Source of the DNA: Neospora caninum Liverpool
Lineage: Eukaryota > Apicomplexa > Conoidasida > Eucoccidiorida > Sarcocystidae
Reading direction: 5' to 3'
Length of the DNA: 64,000 bases
Assembly: GCF_000208865.1 (NCBI RefSeq)
Contig: NC_018386.1
Coordinates: 434,001 to 498,000, forward strand
The translations under genes and the position numbers were made by a program. Of the stretch, positions 34,632 to 45,100 are shown piece by piece; positions within the stretch are counted from its first letter, which is position 1; every line of letters starts with the position of its first letter. Below the pieces are notes generated by a model. It saw only the letters and a program-made list of their open reading frames with translations. It did no database searches and was not told where the DNA came from.

Positions 34632-37600
34632 CATATGTATGTGTCACTCACACTTGGTGTATATGTGGTAACCCGTGGGAGCGCGTACCCCGTGGAAACC
34701 TGATCTACTCTACCTAAAGGATTAGTGGTGTTTTATGGAAGGGCAAAAACTTTATTGCCAGGGACGTTTCCTTCCCGTTATGCACGAGCACGCCCCCGCT
34801 CTCGAGTGCGTGATGCCCGCCTCGGCGTGAACGCCCTTGGTGCAATTGTGGTGGTGCCATGTGCCCGAGTGGCTAGGCTGGACATTTCACGCCGGATGCC
34901 TCCTGTTGGGTTGCTTGTCTCCACGTCTGCCCCCACGCATGCGTGCAGCGCTTCGTTGTGAAAACTGTTGAGTTGCTGCTTCGGGCGCCGTTGTCTCGCA
35001 GGTTCACTTGTTGTCTGTGTATAGCGGCAAGTCGCCTCAAAAGATGTACTGCGCGTACTTGGAGGCGTTCATTGAGGCAGATCGGCATCTCGCATCTGAG
35101 TTGAATGCAGTTCCCCCAGGAACCCCGTTGGAGACTCTCTCCATGAGTAGCCTCGAAGCTCCTTGGAGTCTCTCCGACCCTCGTCGACTGATCCTCCTCC
35201 ATGTTCTTCAGGAGTTGCGCGTTGCCGCAGGCACCGCGGCGTCTCAGCGCCAGCGCGAAACGGTTCAGGCGACAAGTTCCGCGAACAAGGGACACATTCC
35301 GACAGGCCGGCCAGGCGCACAGAAGCCGGCGCAGCGGATGTGCGCGGCCCAACCCAGCTGCACGGCTTCTGACGCTTCTCGACCCTTATCCGCAACTTGC
35401 CAGACTACGGTTTCGCCTGGCGAGCTGCGCGAGACGAGAACCAACTTCGAGGAGACGAGTGTCTGTGCAGGGAGTCCAACGAATACGGAAAAGCGCCAAA
35501 GGCATTCACAAAACGCCTGTCCGCGCAACTGTCGGGGATGGCTTCCGGGCCTTCTTTCTGTTCTGGAGATTCAGGCCTGCCCAGACACCGTCGCCCCAGG
35601 CGTGCGCGTCGACACCTTGGCTATACTTTTCGAACTCTACGCGAATGCTGATCTCGCGAACATGTGCCTCGCGTAAGCGCGCAGAGAAGGGATCGCATCC
35701 TAGCTCTGCTGACCGGAATGCACAGAAAAAACTGCTGACCCATCATACTCTTTGCCGTTTTGGAAGGTCGTGCTATTTCACAAGACGCGTGCATCGGCGT
35801 TCGGTAATCTTCCCCCAAGGCCTTCCGCTCGTGAAACGCGTCTTGGCTGTGCCTCCAGTCTGTACTACAGCGTCAGCGGTAGGGCAACTCCACACAACTC
35901 TAAACTGTGGACGCGTGTGCGACGTTCTCGCTTCAGAAACTACGCGTCGTTCGTCGTCAATGCCATCATTCTGCCGAACCTGCGTTGGCGGCCCGGTGAA
36001 GCAAATGCAAAATTGAGAAAGGTACGCTCCTGCCTGGTCCTCCTCGACTTTTTTTCAGATCCACACGGTGCCTCTACACAGCTGGCGCCTGAGTGTGTGA
36101 ACCCGCGGGACGCGCCTTCTGCTGCAGACTTCTGAAAGCCCCATTTTCAAGGCGTCGTTTCTTTTTGTCTCCTCGCGTGTCCGGTGGCGCCCTCTCCGCT
36201 GCAGGCTGCTCTGGCGTGCCTCTCAGCCGTGATAGGTACGCTCACAGAGACTGAGCACCTGCCGGGGCGGGCGACTCGCGCGTCTTCTCCGGCCACTGGA
36301 GACTCGACAACAGAGCCCAGCGCCCCTGCCTCGCCGCCCCACTGCGTCGATGGTCTCGACTGCGCCGCCGACCAAGTCGCGACGCCCCTGAAGAAAACAG
36401 AAGATCTGATGCGCCTGCTGGAGTCTCTCCTCCCCTGCCTACTCAGCTGCTTGGAAGACGACGGCCAGCCGGACACGCGAACGTTGACAGCCGACATTCT
36501 TGCGCGGCTCTTTGCCCAACTGAAAAGGACGGTTTGCGCTTCGAGCGACCTCGGCGTCGCTCCCAGTTCGCCCTCCAGTGGCGCGGGAGCGTCGCGTGCC
36601 TCTCCTGAGAAGCTCCAACATCCATCCGCCGCACTGTGTGGACAGTCCGCGGAGACCGAAGGGCTCTGCTGCCCCAGCGGGCGGGGCCAGACTGTCGCCT
36701 GTCGGGGCCGACACCAGGGGTACGTGGGGCTCTGTTCCGCACTCTACGCAGCGCTCCTTCAGCGCCTGGACGACGCACGCAGTGGAGTTCGTCTCGCTGC
36801 GGCGCACGCCATCCGAGAAATGCTTTTGCTCCTGCTAGAGCTCAAACGCGACTCCGCGGCCGCGTGCGAAACGGCCAGGCGACACACGATTTCCGACGCA
36901 GCGCCCGCAGAAAGCCTCTCTGGAGACGAGTCCACGAGAGCAGAGACTGAGGCACGCGTACCGACGGAGAGTGAAGCGCTGGACACAGTCTCAGCGCACA
37001 TCTCAAATGCAGGAGAGTCTGCTGGGGATCTGCCGGGGCCAGCCGAGGCCCGACGCCAGGGGCCCGAAGAGACAGAGACAGAGAGCGGCCGAAACGAAGC
37101 CAGCGCAAGCTGCCGGAAATGGACATGGCCGTGTCTCGAGTTCCTGATGAAAGGCCTCGTCACTTTTGTAGACGATAAGGACGAAGAACTGGCGACGACA
37201 GTGGCAGCCGCCATGGAGATAGGTGGAAAACTTGACGCTGACCTTCTCCTTCGAGTGCGTCTCACGATACATGTGCACGCCGCGAGGACCACGAAAAAAA
37301 CGGAGAAAACCTCTCCCTACATCTCTACCAATAAGTAATTCGTTACTTATAAGCCTTAGACAGATCCAGGGCGTCTTCACCTTTGTCTCCTGTGCACAAA
37401 AGTCCGCATTGACCAGGAGTGTGTAGAAACGTGGAGCCGGTTGTCCAGGTGCCAAGGAGCGTTGTGTGTCTCCCGCGGGCTGAGTATCGTGCGCATCGTA
37501 TTACTCGTTCCTTTTGAGTCGAGGTATATGGCGTTTTCCAGCGACAGTTACAGTGCACACGCACCGTTCCTCCGAATTGCATCGTGGGCTGTGCATGCAG

Positions 37601-37711
37601 GAAGCCAGCACGGTTGTCGGGCAGAGTCTCTTCTGCGAGCGATACGAAGCGCTCGCGGAGTTTGCAAAACAGTTGCTCCAGAACGACACGGTCCTAAACT
37701 ACGTCGCCTAG
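28868..37711 (+). CDS. DNAAF5: Dynein axonemal assembly factor 5-like HEAT-repeat protein (HEATR2)
   Basis: Ten exons: 28868-29908, 30415-30480, 30904-31022, 31709-31859, 32149-32562, 33051-34358, 35002-35672, 35937-36021, 36205-37258, 37542-37711; 1692 residues. The recalled HEATR2 order is followed. The N-terminus has LEDNNRQCRLRALERL, then LRHQQRKVRW, LVEDEVAPAIR, CVGFWFLTLPVRYLKPHMSKL, FRDWFKDRVTDVLPADW, ILPNLRWRPGEANAKLR, LLQRLDDARSGVRLAAAHAI, FVDDKDEELATTVAAAME and a C-terminal HTHRSSEL. These are HEAT helices. DNAAF5 acts in the cytoplasm to pre-assemble dynein arms for motile axonemes, so expression would be expected in flagellated microgametes. It is twice the usual ~850 residues because of Ser/Glu/Pro-rich inserts. 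Exon 2 start and exon 9 end (GTGC|GTCTCA) are the weakest junctions. Confidence 0.84.
30310..30362. repeat. TA-rich microsatellite in DNAAF5 intron 1
   Basis: About 50 bases of TATA/TGTATA units, just upstream of exon 2 of the DNAAF5-like gene. Confidence 0.8.
34592..34642. repeat. Compound (CT)n(TA)n microsatellite in DNAAF5 intron 6
   Basis: A run of CT repeats passes directly into TA repeats, about 50 bases in all, between exons 6 and 7. Confidence 0.9.
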
Positions 37712-38385
37712 AAAACCAACTTCCGCCTGGATTCCGAGCCCGCTTTCTCGCGCAAAAGGCTCCGGCACTGCAGGCATGGAGGAAGAGGACGTACGAGCTG
37801 CCTCAAGAAGGCGGGCGGGAAAAGTACACTTTGACGCCTAAAACCGGCACGGGGTCATAAAAACGCAGCAGGCATATGGTAAGGTGGCGGGTGGAGTGTC
37901 GAACGAAACAGAAAGGGAGGGCGACACGGAGGACGGAATGGGCGAAGAGGGGGAGACAGAAAAGCAAAGAGAGAATCGAGGTACGAGGAAAGCCAAGACA
38001 GAAAAGGGAGAAGAGAAGGGGGATGGAACGCGAGAGAGGGAAGACGTCCGCGACGTCCCAGTTTTTGACAAGAGAACTGTTCAATACGATGTCGCTTGTG
38101 CTATGCATTTTTACAACCCGACGCAAATGGACACTTGCGTGGATTAACTTGCCGAATGATTTTATCCCTGGCGCAACACAACTCCGCTGGGGAGTTGTGC
38201 GACACGGGGTCATCGGATTTCGACAAAACGCCGTCCGATACCCCAGGCAACGCTGTGAATCTCCCCTCTGAGCAGTCGCGCAGCAGACTCAGCCACACTG
38301 AGACCCGCGTCACGCGGCACTTTGCCACGACCTGCGCCCGCTGTCTGTACACCCCAGGAGCGCCATGAATCTCTGGCGAGACCTC
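37712..38385. other. Convergent 3' intergenic region, DNAAF5/PIGP
   Basis: Holds the 3' ends of two converging genes. The sequence is rich in purines on the plus strand (37890-38050), giving shadow frames of charged composition; nothing supports a gene. Confidence 0.5.
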
Positions 38386-39977
38386 TCACTCAGATAGTGG
38401 AAACATGATTCGGTTGATAGCCCCGGGCGGCAAGTCGTAGATTTCTGGCACTTGGATGCGCCGGGGCGGGGGAGACGGCAGCACGGCGGAGGGATCCTCG
38501 TAGCGCTTTTCTCGACTGGTGGCGATGTCGGTGATGGCTGCTGAAGAAAGTGCCGCCGCTCGCCAGAGAGTCGCGTGCAATTCGTCGGGCATGACGGCGA
38601 GATGTGCGCGGTCTGCGTCAGACATATCAGGCAGAGAAAGGCCAGAGGAAACTATGGCAGCAGTCAAGTGAGAACGCAACGAGGACGAGCGAGAACGCTC
38701 GGCTCAAAAAGACGACACACGTCGAGAAACAGAGACAGTTAGCGGGAGACATGTGGAGGAACAGGGACGCGAGACGGGGACGAACCCCAGGGGGGGACAG
38801 GGTAGTGAGGGCGGACGATGGAGCAGGAGCCGGGGCGCAATGGCAGGCCAACGAGGGACAGCGTCACGCAGATAGCGTCGATGGACATGATCGCCTCCTT
38901 TGAGTTTTGTTTCAACGTTGGATTCTTCGGGCGTCCTCTTGGTTTCTCGTGGCGGCATCTGCGCTCCTTAGTCTGCTCCGTACCTGGGAGAAGGTTGAAG
39001 GATTCGAGAGGCTGCGTCTTCAGGAGAGTGGCAGCCGTGTAGAGGAAGAACGTGGTTGCCAAGCAGATTAGGAGAATCACGGGGAACGCAAGTGCCCAGT
39101 ACCTGCGAACCCATGCACGAAACCGCCACAAACACGTATAGGACTGTTGAATTTAGAGAGCGAAGACTCTCGTTTGAGGGAAGGGGGGGGGGTTGTGCTT
39201 CGGAACCCCGATGCGCCGACAAGCACCACCCGCTGGGGATCAGGCGCGTATCTGTGGATTCGAACAGCTCCAGAAGAACCCCGTACAGACGCTTGAATGC
39301 TGCGTATGGAGAGAGCGGGGGCCCTCGAGACGACCAGTGGCTCGCGAACGCCGAGAGGCATGTCGCTCGCGGACGGCGGAGACGCCTAGTGAGGCAAAAG
39401 CGGCTTACGGATCGATGAGGTACGTGATGGACAACTGGTGAAAGTATCTGTGAGGGACGACGGCCCAGAGAAAGAAGAAGAGGAAGGCGGCGAAGGAAGC
39501 AATCCAGGAGACAAAGCCGTAGACCTCGGCAGACATTTCAGGGCTTTCCGTGACTCCGCAGATCGACGACGCGGCGTCCGCAGCCTTCGGCGACTCTGTC
39601 GAATTCCAGGAAAGGCGGCGGCGACTCAAGTGGCTGCTCCACGAGGGACTCAGATTTGCGCGGCCGCGGACGCGCACGTTGGGGCTCTGGGGCGAGGCCC
39701 GCAGATTCTCCCGGCCAGCAGGGGCCACCAACGGAGACAGCAAGGGCGAAGAGAGACAGGAAGAACCGCCAGATTGGGTACCTTCAGGGACATGCAGAGA
39801 AGACGGCAGCGAGGAAAAGCGAGACGAACACGCGCCACAAGCTTCAGTCGAAGGCAGCACAGGCGCACAGGAAACCGGATTGGATTGACAATCGCGTTCC
39901 TGTCCCGAGCACCCAGGCACAGAAGAAGCAGAGGAAGAAAGATCGGAACGGGGAGGCGGAAGGGAGGACGGCGTCAT
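38386..39977 (-). CDS. PIGP: PIG-P, GPI-GlcNAc transferase subunit P
   Basis: Three exons: 39977-39409, 39102-38984, 38651-38386; 317 residues, all phases matching. ATG 39977 is the first in frame. The PIG-P domain starts in exon 1 with AEVYGFVSWIASFAAFLFFF (first membrane helix), then VPHRYFHQLSITYLIDP. Exon 2 continues YWALAFPVILLICLATTFFL (second helix) and ends in a QPLESF motif. This matches the two-helix hairpin of human PIG-P, including the conserved YGFV, YWA and PL-S positions, by recall. Exon 3 carries the short conserved tail (VPEIYDLPPGAINRIMF). PIG-P is part of the ER-membrane complex that transfers GlcNAc to phosphatidylinositol, the first step of GPI anchors, which carry most coccidian surface antigens. 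About 170 Ser/Pro/Arg-rich residues before the first helix make it more than twice the usual length. Confidence 0.9.
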
Positions 39978-42180
39978 TTTGTTGAAGAGGAAGACACGAG
40001 GAAAGGGGCAGCAGTGTCTGTACACCGCGGTTTCGGTTTGACTCCCGCGTGTCAGTGTTTGCCTCCTCTGTCTGTGGCATTTGGTAAGATTTGAGCAGAG
40101 GGCTTTAAGCAGGTGCACACACGTGGGAGGGAAAGTACGAAGGTCTGAAAGGCAGAGGATTTTTGAAATCTCAGGTCCGAGCGGGCACGACGAGAGTCAC
40201 AAGACAAGACGTTTCCGGCGATGTACTGACAACGCGCATGTGCTCACGAGGTGACACGATGCTTTCACCGAAGCCAGAAGGTCGGCGAAACGCGTGGTTC
40301 GCCAGTGCGTCGTTTCCCTTCCATTTTCGAGGAAAAAAGACAGGAACATGCGACTTTGGCGAAAAAAGAACTTTCCGCAACGAAGTTCATTTTGCAGCTT
40401 GTCCCCGCCTCACTCACGCATGCACCGAGACTCCCGCGTCGATTTGTACGAAAAACTGGCAGGACATCTGGAGTAGTAGCTAGCATGCGTTGAGACTGGT
40501 TCGCGCACAAGTCTTGATTTCATCCTTTCACTTTTGACCCCACACAAACATGAACGGACTTTTCTGTCTGTATCAAGTTCCGTTGCTTCGCGTCTAACCA
40601 GCGGTTACCGGTCGAGAGAAGAAGTTTCTTGTAATTCCTCCGGGTTGCAGTGACGCTGCACACAGAAATGCGTACATGTTTAATCGGAATCAGACAAACA
40701 GAGTTTTTCTCGATTTCTCAGCTCACAGGGACGTCAGAGAAATCATGTTCTTACCCTTTCGCATGCATGCTTGCGTATAGTTTACCCACCACCGCCTGCC
40801 TGGCTCTTTCTCACGCTGCGTTTGTATACATTTGCTGGCAATCAACTGGCGGCAGCACGTGAAGGGAATATGAGGAACACGAGGATTTCACAAGGTACCA
40901 CAATCCTCAGCAAAACTTCCACAACCGCAAACTGAATCTTGAGGGGCCGATGAGCCGACAGACGAACGTGCCCGCCCCTTGCTGAAAACTTATCTTTGCA
41001 AGTGTATGTGGATTTATGTTCTATAGTAAAGATATGTTCGGAGACAGTCTTTTTTGAGAAGTGCATTGGATTGCCCGCAATCTCGAGCACCAGTCGAAAC
41101 GAGCTGGATGTCGAATTCAGACGTGTCGCAAAAAGAGTGAAAATCGATACGACGCTGCGAGACGGACTGCGGTGTCGTTCTGTGACGAGGATCCAACACC
41201 AAGATTCTGTGTAGACCGTGACACTGTTGAACCGAACTGCTTCGCATAAAAGGTGGAACTGCGTTGTACAACGGTTTGGGCGCCAGAGTTAGCAGAAGCG
41301 GCATTCTCGCATAAAATGCCATTTCACCCCGCAAAGCGACTTCCACACAGTCACCCGCTTTTTTAGCTCCATTTCGTCGCACTGCGGGGGCGCGCACATT
41401 CGCGTTTTCCTGGCCGAAACGCGAATTTGCTGCGGCACGGAAAACTTGAGTGGCTGCCTACAGGCGAAGTTTCGCATAAACGTTTTCGCTTGACTGATCT
41501 CTGCATCAGCCGTCGCTCCAGAGTGCTCCACTGAACTCGACTACCCTGCCCACTCACAGCCGCTGCCTGTCTTCACTGAGACCCCGCATGCAGTCCTTCA
41601 GACAAACCCTCGCAGACGATCAAGGCAGGGGCATCCTGGAAGGAGCTATGGGGAAACTCCGGTTCTACAGAGAAAAGAACTGAGATCTATCCAACCGAAT
41701 CGCTCGCGTTCCGTTTACGCGCATTTATATGCCAATACTTGTGCAAATACATACACATATGCGGCTGTCTATCTTGATTTACACATGTATATATATACAT
41801 GTATACATACTATATATATATATATATATGTATATGGTTGCACAATTGCATGCGACTGATGTTTTTTGATTCGGTGGGGAGGAACTGCGTCGCTCTGTTA
41901 TGCGCGTAGTGAATTTGCTGAGATGGATGTGTGTTGGTCCTGCGATGTCGCGTGGAGCGACGAAAGCACTGCGAGGGCAGACCCGATTCTTCTTTTCTAG
42001 TTGTCTCAGAAGAGGCAGTACGTGTTTCTGTCTTTGGGACCGTGTCACCTACACTAAGGTAGTCTAGAGAGACAAAGGCACGAAAGTGGACGAGAGGTTC
42101 AAAGCACGAAAACAGAGAAAAAACCATCCTGTTCCTTCGCGCGCCCGCTTTGTTTCGGAGGACAACAGGCAGGCTCGGCC
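39978..42180. other. Intergenic region upstream of PIGP and downstream of FTSJ3
   Basis: About 2.2 kb with no supported gene. The promoter of minus-strand PIGP should lie just above 39977. Several short frames on both strands around 40160-41500 show no splice support or recognisable domain. A TA microsatellite lies near 41780-41835. Confidence 0.5.
41782..41835. repeat. (TA)n microsatellite
   Basis: About 50 bases of TA with interspersed CA/TG, in the intergenic DNA 350 bases beyond the FTSJ3 stop codon. Confidence 0.9.
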
Positions 42181-45100
42181 TCACGCTTTCCTTCCCTTCT
42201 TTTTCAACCCACGTTTCCCACCTCTCTTCTTCATGGCTGCCTTCATGGCGCGTTTGTCCTTCTTCAGCCGGCGATCCACAAGCTTCACTCTGTTGTTGCC
42301 GTCTCCCTTCTTCCCGGCCTTCTTCTGCGCCAACTTGCCGCCGCCCACACGCCGAGTCACCACGTAGTCCTTGCCCCGTTTGCCGTCCGCTGCAAACACA
42401 AAAGCAGAGACATGCAGCAACGACATATATATGCATATATAAATATATGTATGATTCGGAACACGTACACGGTACACATTCACACATGTTCGTGTGCGAA
42501 CATGCATACATTTTTACACAAACGGAAGCAGGAAACTCGCCGCCACCGGTGCCCACACCATTCGCCAAACTCCCCGCCGATACCTAACCACCCCACTTGA
42601 ACGTCTGTATACGTAAATGCACGGGCATCTGTGTCCCCTGTCAGTCTCTTCGCCTTTCGGCCACTCAAGACTCTGCCCCGTAGAATCTGGACATGCAGCC
42701 CCTTCTGCACGTCGCGCGGATGGGGGAATCCCTCTTGTCGCCCAGAACGGAACCGTGGAGAGAGCCGGGACGCCACGTCGAGGGAGCGTCGTCGGTCTCG
42801 CACACATCCCCAGTGTGTCTTTAAGCCCTTGAGAAACAACGCGCCGTTGTCTCCAAAACCTGACCCGTCGCGCGACCACCCCAAAGCACGTTTTCTCGCC
42901 TTCCGGCTTTACCTCGTCGCGCCTGTCGGGCGATCTTGTCGATGGCACGAGCCTTCGCCGCTTCCGTGAACTCTGTGGATTCCGCCACGGCTGCTGCCTG
43001 GCTCTTCACCTTCTGCAGGCGGCGTTTCTCTCGCAGCTTCTTTCGAGCGCGGGCTTCTTGGACCTGTGCGGCAGAACGCGCATCACAAACAGGCGGATCG
43101 AAATGCGGCGAACCAGAAACGTGAGGAGAAACAGAGAGTTCGCGCCTCTCTCTCCGTCTCGCACAGGCCACAAAGAGTGAGAGAGGAAGGAGGAACCACG
43201 CGCTCTGCTCCCTGCACGCGACGCACGCATCCGGGTTGCCGCCATGCCAATCGCCGGCGCCCTGTGCCTCTACACGAGTGCATCTGCTCATGTCTACAGA
43301 GAGTCCTCGGGCCGCACACCTTTCGGCGCAACTCGGTAGAAAAACAGGGGTTTTGTCTCGAGTTCGCACGTCTCTGCGCATGCTGGCAAAGCCCCGTGGT
43401 CGCCTCGTAGAACACACTGCCCGCCCCAGCCGCGACATGATGCGCAACCGCGCTCGGCGCGCTTGTCCGGGATCTCATCGACGCCTTTGTGTTCTAGGCA
43501 GACGTGCCTCGCTGGGCATGCGAACGGCGTTTTGGATTCCCAGTTTCGGTTCGGCTTCACTCCCGCCTTCTCCCGGCACCTCCAGAGCTGAGGCCGGAAT
43601 GCAAAGGGCGACGCGCGTCCCACGGAGGACATCCCAGAAACGCACTCACCTTGCGAATCGGCCGCCGGCTGATGTCCAGGAGTTTTTGCCGGTACTCGCG
43701 CATGAGCTCCTTGGTGACAGGCAACTCCGGGCGCAGATGAACCTTTTCGTCTTCCTCAAACCTTTGCACATGGACGCAAGATCGCGGAACCCAAGACACA
43801 TGCACATACAGCCCAAAACGGGGTGCGCATGGCAGTCACAGCGACTCCGCTGCATCTTCAAGTGTATTCGAAGCATTCAACGACTCCGCGATGCCTGCAG
43901 CTGTTTGTCTCCATTTATCGCGCGCGGGATCCTCGCCGCGAACAGACCCTCCCCACTCATCTCGCGACAAAGCATTTGCCAGCGCACCTCCCGCTTCCTT
44001 CCCCGCAGGCGAGAATCCGACGCCCCTGCCCGTGACGGCTACGCTCTCACGCGAGCAATCCCCCACGGCTGAAGGTTTCCAAACATTACTCCGAAGGTCT
44101 ATTTTCGCCCTGCCAACCTCTACCTCTACACGTCTCATGCCTTCCAGAGGCACGAGGAGAGAGCCAACCTGTATGTACACCTGCGTTCTCTCTGCATGTG
44201 ATTAAAATACTTCAGCAGCATCGCCAGACAGCGCGTCTGCGCGGCAGCGAACCGCAAGCCGCCTCGACACCTGACGAGAGTTTCTCACCATTCTGGCAAG
44301 GCGTCGTCGTTGAATGCGAAGCGGTTGTAGGCTCCGTCGATCAGGTCCATTCGCGCGGACTTCTGGACCAACAGCGACCCGAGCGCTTGGATCTCAGCCA
44401 CTTCATCGGGATCTGTCGGTCGCTGGATCTCCGGCGGCGCAGGGACTTCTTCGATTCTGAGGCACACGCATGCACAGGGACCCCGCGGAGGCGAAACGCG
44501 ACGTTTCAGCCACTCCCTCAGGCACTTTCCTTCAGTCAAAAACCCCTGCAGGTGTGCGTGGCCGATGCAGAATGACGCGAGTCGTTGCTCGTCCATTTGA
44601 GCCTCTTGAATACGTTAAGATAATGAGGCAGGCGTCTCCTGAGAGCGCCAAGAGTTTTTCGCTGCGTGCACGCCTCTCACCTGGCTTTGCCGCGAAGACC
44701 CGTTTTGTCGTCTTCCTCGTCGGAGTCAGGGGCCATGAGGCCGTCGGCCGCCGCCTTTCTGCGCTGTTTCTTGTTTCTTTCCTTCTCTGCTTGCGCGGCT
44801 CTCTTGCGCTTCTGTTGCTGCTTCTCAGACAAAGGAACCTGAGGGAGGTCGTGGTCAGCGAGCTCGCGAGTGACATCTGCGCTCGAGTCTTCTTCGTCCG
44901 TTCGCTGGCCGTCCTCGGAACTGGAGTCCTCTGCGCCTGTCTGCCGCTTCTTCCCTTCCGTGCCTTGCAGTCGACCGGCCTTGATGACGGGATTGAACTC
45001 GTCGTCGCTCGCCTCGCGCTCACCGTCACCACGCAGCTGGAGTCCTCCAAACATCGGCTGCGAGAACCAGCGGTCTGCCTGAGTGGCGCCGCGAAGGTTT

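Noticed and set aside
34855..34900. tRNA-like D-arm sequence (GTGCCCGAGTGGCTAGG)
   Set aside because: It resembles the 5' part of tRNA-Ser/Leu, but no matching anticodon arm, T-arm or acceptor stem follows; it lies in a DNAAF5 intron.
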